DNA from: an uncultured Arenimonas sp.
GTDB lineage: Bacteria > Pseudomonadota > Gammaproteobacteria > Xanthomonadales > Xanthomonadaceae
DNA: 7,817 bases
Direction: 5' to 3'
Assembly (NCBI GenBank): GCA_946885815.1
Contig: CAMPHE010000075.1
Coordinates: 1-7,817, forward strand
The stretch's first letter is position 1. Each line of letters opens with the position of its first letter. Positions 5,278 through 7,817 of the stretch are shown in pieces. Made by a program: the position numbers and the translations under genes. A model generated the notes under the pieces. It was not told where the DNA came from. It worked only from the letters and a program-made list of their open reading frames with translations, and did not search any database.

Positions 5278-6793
5278 CCGCGAACCAGCGCCGCGACAGG
5301 ATGATCGCGGCGGACGCGGCGAAGCTCAGCGCCGCGCACAGCCACGCCGCCGTCGCCATCGTTTCGACATACGCGCCGCGTGCCGCGTGCCGCAGCGCGT
5401 CGCCGGCCGCGCCGAGCCCGGCGGCCACGTCGACCGCGGCGCCGAGCGTCGCGCTCGCGGCGGCGATCGCGTCCGCCGGCAGCCCGTCGGGCGCCGCCGC
5501 CGCGAAGGAGTGACGGTAGAGCGCCATCACGAGACTGCCGAGCACCGCGATCCCGAGCGCGCCACCGAACTCGAAACTGGTTTCGCTGATGCCGGAGGCG
5601 GCCCCGGCGCGCTCGGGTGGCGCGGCGCTCATCACCAGGTCGGTGGTCAGCGCGCCGAGCGGGCCGAGCCCGGCGCAGAACAGCAGGTAGCCCGCCATCA
5701 GGCCGGCGAACGACAGGTCGCCGATGCGCCCCAGCACGAGGAAGCCGACGGCGGACAACGCCAGCCCGCCGGCGAGCACGGCCGGCAGCGACCAGCGGCG
5801 GGCCAGCTTCGGCGCGAGCATCGCGCCGGCGACGAACACCAGCCCGGTCGGCGCGGTCCACAGCCCCGCCTGCAGCGGCGTCATGCCGAGCACGAGCTGG
5901 AAGTACTGCGCGATGAACAGGAAGTAGCCGAACGCGATGAAGATCGACAGCACGTTGACCGCCAGCGCGGCGCTGAACGCCGGCACGCGGAACAGCGACA
6001 GGTCGAGCATCGGCTCGGCGATGCGCGACTGCCGCCGTGCGAACGCCCATCCCAGCACGATCCCGGCCAGCAGGAACACCAGCGGCAGCACGCCGACGCC
6101 GTGTTCGGCGATGCGCTTCATGCCGTAGATCACCGCCAGCACGCTGGCGATCGCCAGCAGCGCGCTCGGCCAGTCCTGGCGCCCCGCATCGGCGTCGCGG
6201 AATTCAGGCAGCAGCCGCGGCCCGGCGATCAGCAGCAGCGCCATCACCGGCACGGCCAGCAGGAACACCGAGCCCCACCAGAACCACTGCAGCATCAGCC
6301 CGCCGATCACCGGCCCGAGCATGCCACCGGCGGAGAACGCCGCGACCCAGATGCCGATCGCGGTCGCCCGCTCGCGTTCGTCGAGGAACATGTTGCGGAT
6401 CAGCGACAGCGTCGATGGCGACAGCGTCGCCGCGGTGACGCCGAGCAGCGCGCGGCTGGCGATCAGCATTTCCGCGCTCGTGGAGAAGGCCGCCAGCACC
6501 GAGGCCGCGCCGAACGCCGCCGCGCCCCACAGCAGCAGCCGGCGGCGACCGATGCGGTCGCCCAGCGTCCCCATCGTGACGAGCAGTCCCGCGAGCAGGA
6601 AGCCGTAGATGTCGACGATCCACAGCATCTGTCCGGCCGTCGGCCGCAGTTCCTGCTGGATCTGCGGCAGGGCCAGGAACAGCACGTTGAGGTCCATCGA
6701 ATAGATGACGCAGGGCAGGGCGAGCACGCCCAGCCCGATCCATTCGCGGCGCGTCGCCTTCGGCCCGGTGGCGTCGCCCGACGCGTCAGTCAT
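5261..6793 (-). CDS. MFS drug exporter, DHA2 (QacA/SmvA-like), 14 TM
   Basis: Inner-membrane proton-coupled exporter of 510 residues, the length of 14-helix DHA2 antiporters. It begins with a basic cytoplasmic tail and TM1 (about 19-41) holding Asp34 in SMDLNVLFLALPQI. WIVDIYGFLLAG (58-69), motif A G-D-R-I-G-R-R-R (78-85) and SPSTLSLIRNMF (125-136) follow. Motif C, AGGMLGPVIGG (155-165), marks drug/proton antiporters. Hydrophobic helices continue to about residue 500. Asp34 and Asp61 match QacA; segment 311-329, corresponding to QacA helix 10, shows no acidic residue, which may favour monovalent cations (inference). Substrates of relatives are methyl viologen, quaternary ammonium compounds and dyes. 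The ATG overlaps the preceding stop by 8 nt (ATGACTGA) and there is little ribosome site, implying translational coupling. The last 17 bp overlap the convergent aldehyde dehydrogenase. Family sure, substrate unknown. Confidence 0.93.
   Translation of the reverse strand: MTDASGDATGPKATRREWIGLGVLALPCVIYSMDLNVLFLALPQIQQELRPTAGQMLWIVDIYGFLLAGLLVTMGTLGDRIGRRRLLLWGAAAFGAASVLAAFSTSAEMLIASRALLGVTAATLSPSTLSLIRNMFLDERERATAIGIWVAAFSAGGMLGPVIGGLMLQWFWWGSVFLLAVPVMALLLIAGPRLLPEFRDADAGRQDWPSALLAIASVLAVIYGMKRIAEHGVGVLPLVFLLAGIVLGWAFARRQSRIAEPMLDLSLFRVPAFSAALAVNVLSIFIAFGYFLFIAQYFQLVLGMTPLQAGLWTAPTGLVFVAGAMLAPKLARRWSLPAVLAGGLALSAVGFLVLGRIGDLSFAGLMAGYLLFCAGLGPLGALTTDLVMSAAPPERAGAASGISETSFEFGGALGIAVLGSLVMALYRHSFAAAAPDGLPADAIAAASATLGAAVDVAAGLGAAGDALRHAARGAYVETMATAAWLCAALSFAASAAIILSRRWFAVRRPG
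5289..5312 (+). terminator. Weak candidate terminator hairpin after puuC, inside the exporter gene
   Basis: CGCCGCGA (5289-5296) and TCGCGGCG (5305-5312) form an 8-bp stem with an 8-nt loop, 11 nt beyond the aldehyde dehydrogenase stop. No T-run follows, and the sequence is also C-terminal coding sequence of the exporter, so it may be coincidence in GC-rich DNA. Confidence 0.2.
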
Positions 6794-7736
6794 CCGCCAG
6801 CCGCTTCTGCAGTGCGTCGAACGCCGCGCCGAAGCCGGCGCGCATCGATTCGAGGTTGGCGAGGAACACCGCCGACTGCGCCGCGGTGGCGTCGTGGGGT
6901 GTTCCTCGCAGCGTCAGGGTCGTGATGCCGTCGGCCTCGTCGAACGTCACCACATAGCGGATGTGCACCGGCCAGTCGGCGTCGAACGGCGGCGCGCGCG
7001 GCGCCATCGCGTCGTCGCAGAACGCGGCGTCGTAGACGAGGCGTCGCGGCGGATCGATTTCACGGTACTCGAGGCGTGCATGCCAGGCGTCGACACCGTC
7101 GCCCATCCGGAAATGGAACTGCCCGCCGACGCGGAAATCGAGCGCGAGGACGGTGAGCGTACGGTCCGGCGGGCCCCACCAGCCGCCCAGTGCGGACGCG
7201 TCCGACCACGCGTGCCAGACGCGCTCGCGCGTCGCGGCGAAGCGGCGGCTGATCCGCAGCTCGCCGGACAGCAGGCTTTCGAGGCGATCGAGCGTCTGCT
7301 GCGCGCCCTCGGCAGCGCCCCAGGACGCCTTGGCGTCGCGCGCGGCCTGGTCGGGAAGGATCATCGTGAACTCGATGCGCGTGCCGCCGGACGGCGTCGG
7401 CAGCAGCTTCAGCTCGACCTCGAAATCCGGAGGCGCGTCTTCGGCGCCACGGTGGCGCCAGTGCAGTCGCGACGGCGGTTCGACGACGTCGTAGTCGATG
7501 AAATTGGGCCACGGCACGCCGTCGGGGCCGTGCATCGTGAAGCGCCAGTGGCCGCCGGCGCGCACTTCCATCGCGTGTGTCTGCGTGCGGAATCCGTTCG
7601 GGCCCCACCACGTCGCCAGCGCGGCCGGGTCGGTGAACGCGGCGAACACCTTCGCCGGCGCCGCGGCCACTTCGCGCACGTAGCGCAGTTCGCGCGGGTC
7701 GGCGATCACCGACGGCGGGATCGGCTGCCCGATCAC
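6786..7736 (-). CDS. Tandem AHSA1/SRPBCC-domain protein
   Basis: Two copies of the AHSA1-like START/SRPBCC (Bet v 1 fold) domain in one chain. Numbered from GTG 7736 (316 aa), copy 1 runs about 16-156 (LRYVREVAAAPAKVFAAFTDPAALATWWGP, WWGP at 43-46) and copy 2 about 160-314 (LRISRRFAATRERVWHAWSDASALGGWWGP, WWGP at 186-189). Each has the expected GGHW/GGQFHF strand and a C-terminal helix. The fold makes a hydrophobic ligand cavity; most bacterial members have no assigned function. It has no signal peptide or membrane helix, so it is cytoplasmic. I chose GTG 7736 because it overlaps the preceding TGA as GTGA and has GGGA (7746-7749) 9 nt upstream; an ATG at 7769 would add 11 residues and overlap that gene by 37 bp. 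The stop overlaps the exporter start by 8 nt. Domains sure, role unknown. Confidence 0.9.
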   Translation of the reverse strand: MIGQPIPPSVIADPRELRYVREVAAAPAKVFAAFTDPAALATWWGPNGFRTQTHAMEVRAGGHWRFTMHGPDGVPWPNFIDYDVVEPPSRLHWRHRGAEDAPPDFEVELKLLPTPSGGTRIEFTMILPDQAARDAKASWGAAEGAQQTLDRLESLLSGELRISRRFAATRERVWHAWSDASALGGWWGPPDRTLTVLALDFRVGGQFHFRMGDGVDAWHARLEYREIDPPRRLVYDAAFCDDAMAPRAPPFDADWPVHIRYVVTFDEADGITTLTLRGTPHDATAAQSAVFLANLESMRAGFGAAFDALQKRLADD

Positions 7737-7817
7737 GCGTGCGCGTCCCGGCTGCAGTTCACCATCCACGGCGTGCCGAAACGGTCGGTGCCCATGCCGA
7801 AGCGCGTGGCCCAGAAC
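7733..7817 (-). CDS. VOC-superfamily (PhnB-like) protein, C-terminal end (5' part outside window)
   Basis: A minus-strand frame enters from the right edge and ends at TGA (7735-7733), leaving 27 residues that read FWATRFGMGTDRFGTPWMVNC plus a short polar tail. The pattern F/W-W-x-x-R-F-G-x-x-x-D-x-F-G-x-x-W is the last repeat of PhnB/glyoxalase-like (VOC) proteins, often annotated as 3-demethylubiquinone-9 methyltransferase-like. Such proteins often sit next to AHSA1 domain genes, as here, where the stop overlaps the next start by 4 nt. Too little is present to judge metal ligands or function. Confidence 0.8.
   Translation of the reverse strand, partial: FWATRFGMGTDRFGTPWMVNCSRDAHA

Noticed and set aside
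5387..6925. 512-codon plus-strand open frame antisense to the exporter.
   Set aside because: It is Gln/Arg/His/Asp-rich without motifs, as expected from antisense of a Leu/Ala/Val-rich membrane protein gene.
1..7817. CRISPR array, tRNA/rRNA, insertion sequence or phage genes.
   Set aside because: No regularly spaced repeats, cloverleaf, transposase or integrase sequence was seen; codon use looks uniform across the genes, so there is no sign of recent transfer.

Overview
This is a dense, GC-rich stretch of an ordinary bacterial chromosome. It carries six complete or nearly complete genes and two gene ends cut by the window edges. High GC, tight gene packing and three copies of a short GTAGGAG-headed stem-loop repeat suggest a gammaproteobacterium of the Xanthomonadaceae/Lysobacteraceae type (Lysobacter, Luteimonas and relatives). 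That placement rests on recalled repeat style and codon use, not on a marker gene.

Layout. Positions 1-261 (+) hold the C-terminal end of a glutathione S-transferase. Positions 262-436 are intergenic with hairpins but no gene. A minus-strand pair follows: a class III omega-aminotransferase (2974 to 1601), then alanine dehydrogenase ald (1552 to 437), 48 nt apart and very probably one operon. A 150-bp divergent control region (2975-3124) separates these from a PuuR-type XRE-cupin regulator (3125-3670, +) and a PuuC-type aldehyde dehydrogenase (3775-5277, +). The last part is a minus-strand operon read from the right edge: the tail of a VOC/PhnB-like protein (7817 to 7733), a protein with two fused AHSA1/SRPBCC domains (7736 to 6786), and a QacA/SmvA-like 14-helix drug exporter (6793 to 5261). 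Its genes overlap by 4 and 8 nt. The exporter and the aldehyde dehydrogenase converge and overlap by 17 bp at their 3' ends.

How the genes work together (inference). The four central genes read as a self-contained amine catabolic module. The aminotransferase moves the amino group of a diamine or omega-amino acid (putrescine, a related polyamine or beta-alanine) to pyruvate, giving an aldehyde and L-alanine. The PuuC-like dehydrogenase oxidises the aldehyde to the acid, for example 4-aminobutyraldehyde to GABA. Ald deaminates the alanine with NAD+, regenerating pyruvate and releasing ammonium. The PuuR-like regulator, transcribed divergently, probably represses both arms until the amine or a derivative is present. 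The control region holds a compact inverted repeat and three TTGAC half-sites placed around the regulator's likely promoter.

I see no wholly new system. The points most worth a second look are the repeat copy inside the aminotransferase N-terminus, the compensatory base changes among the three repeat stems, the divergent operator architecture, and the transaminase/alanine dehydrogenase pyruvate-recycling pair under a PuuR-type regulator.
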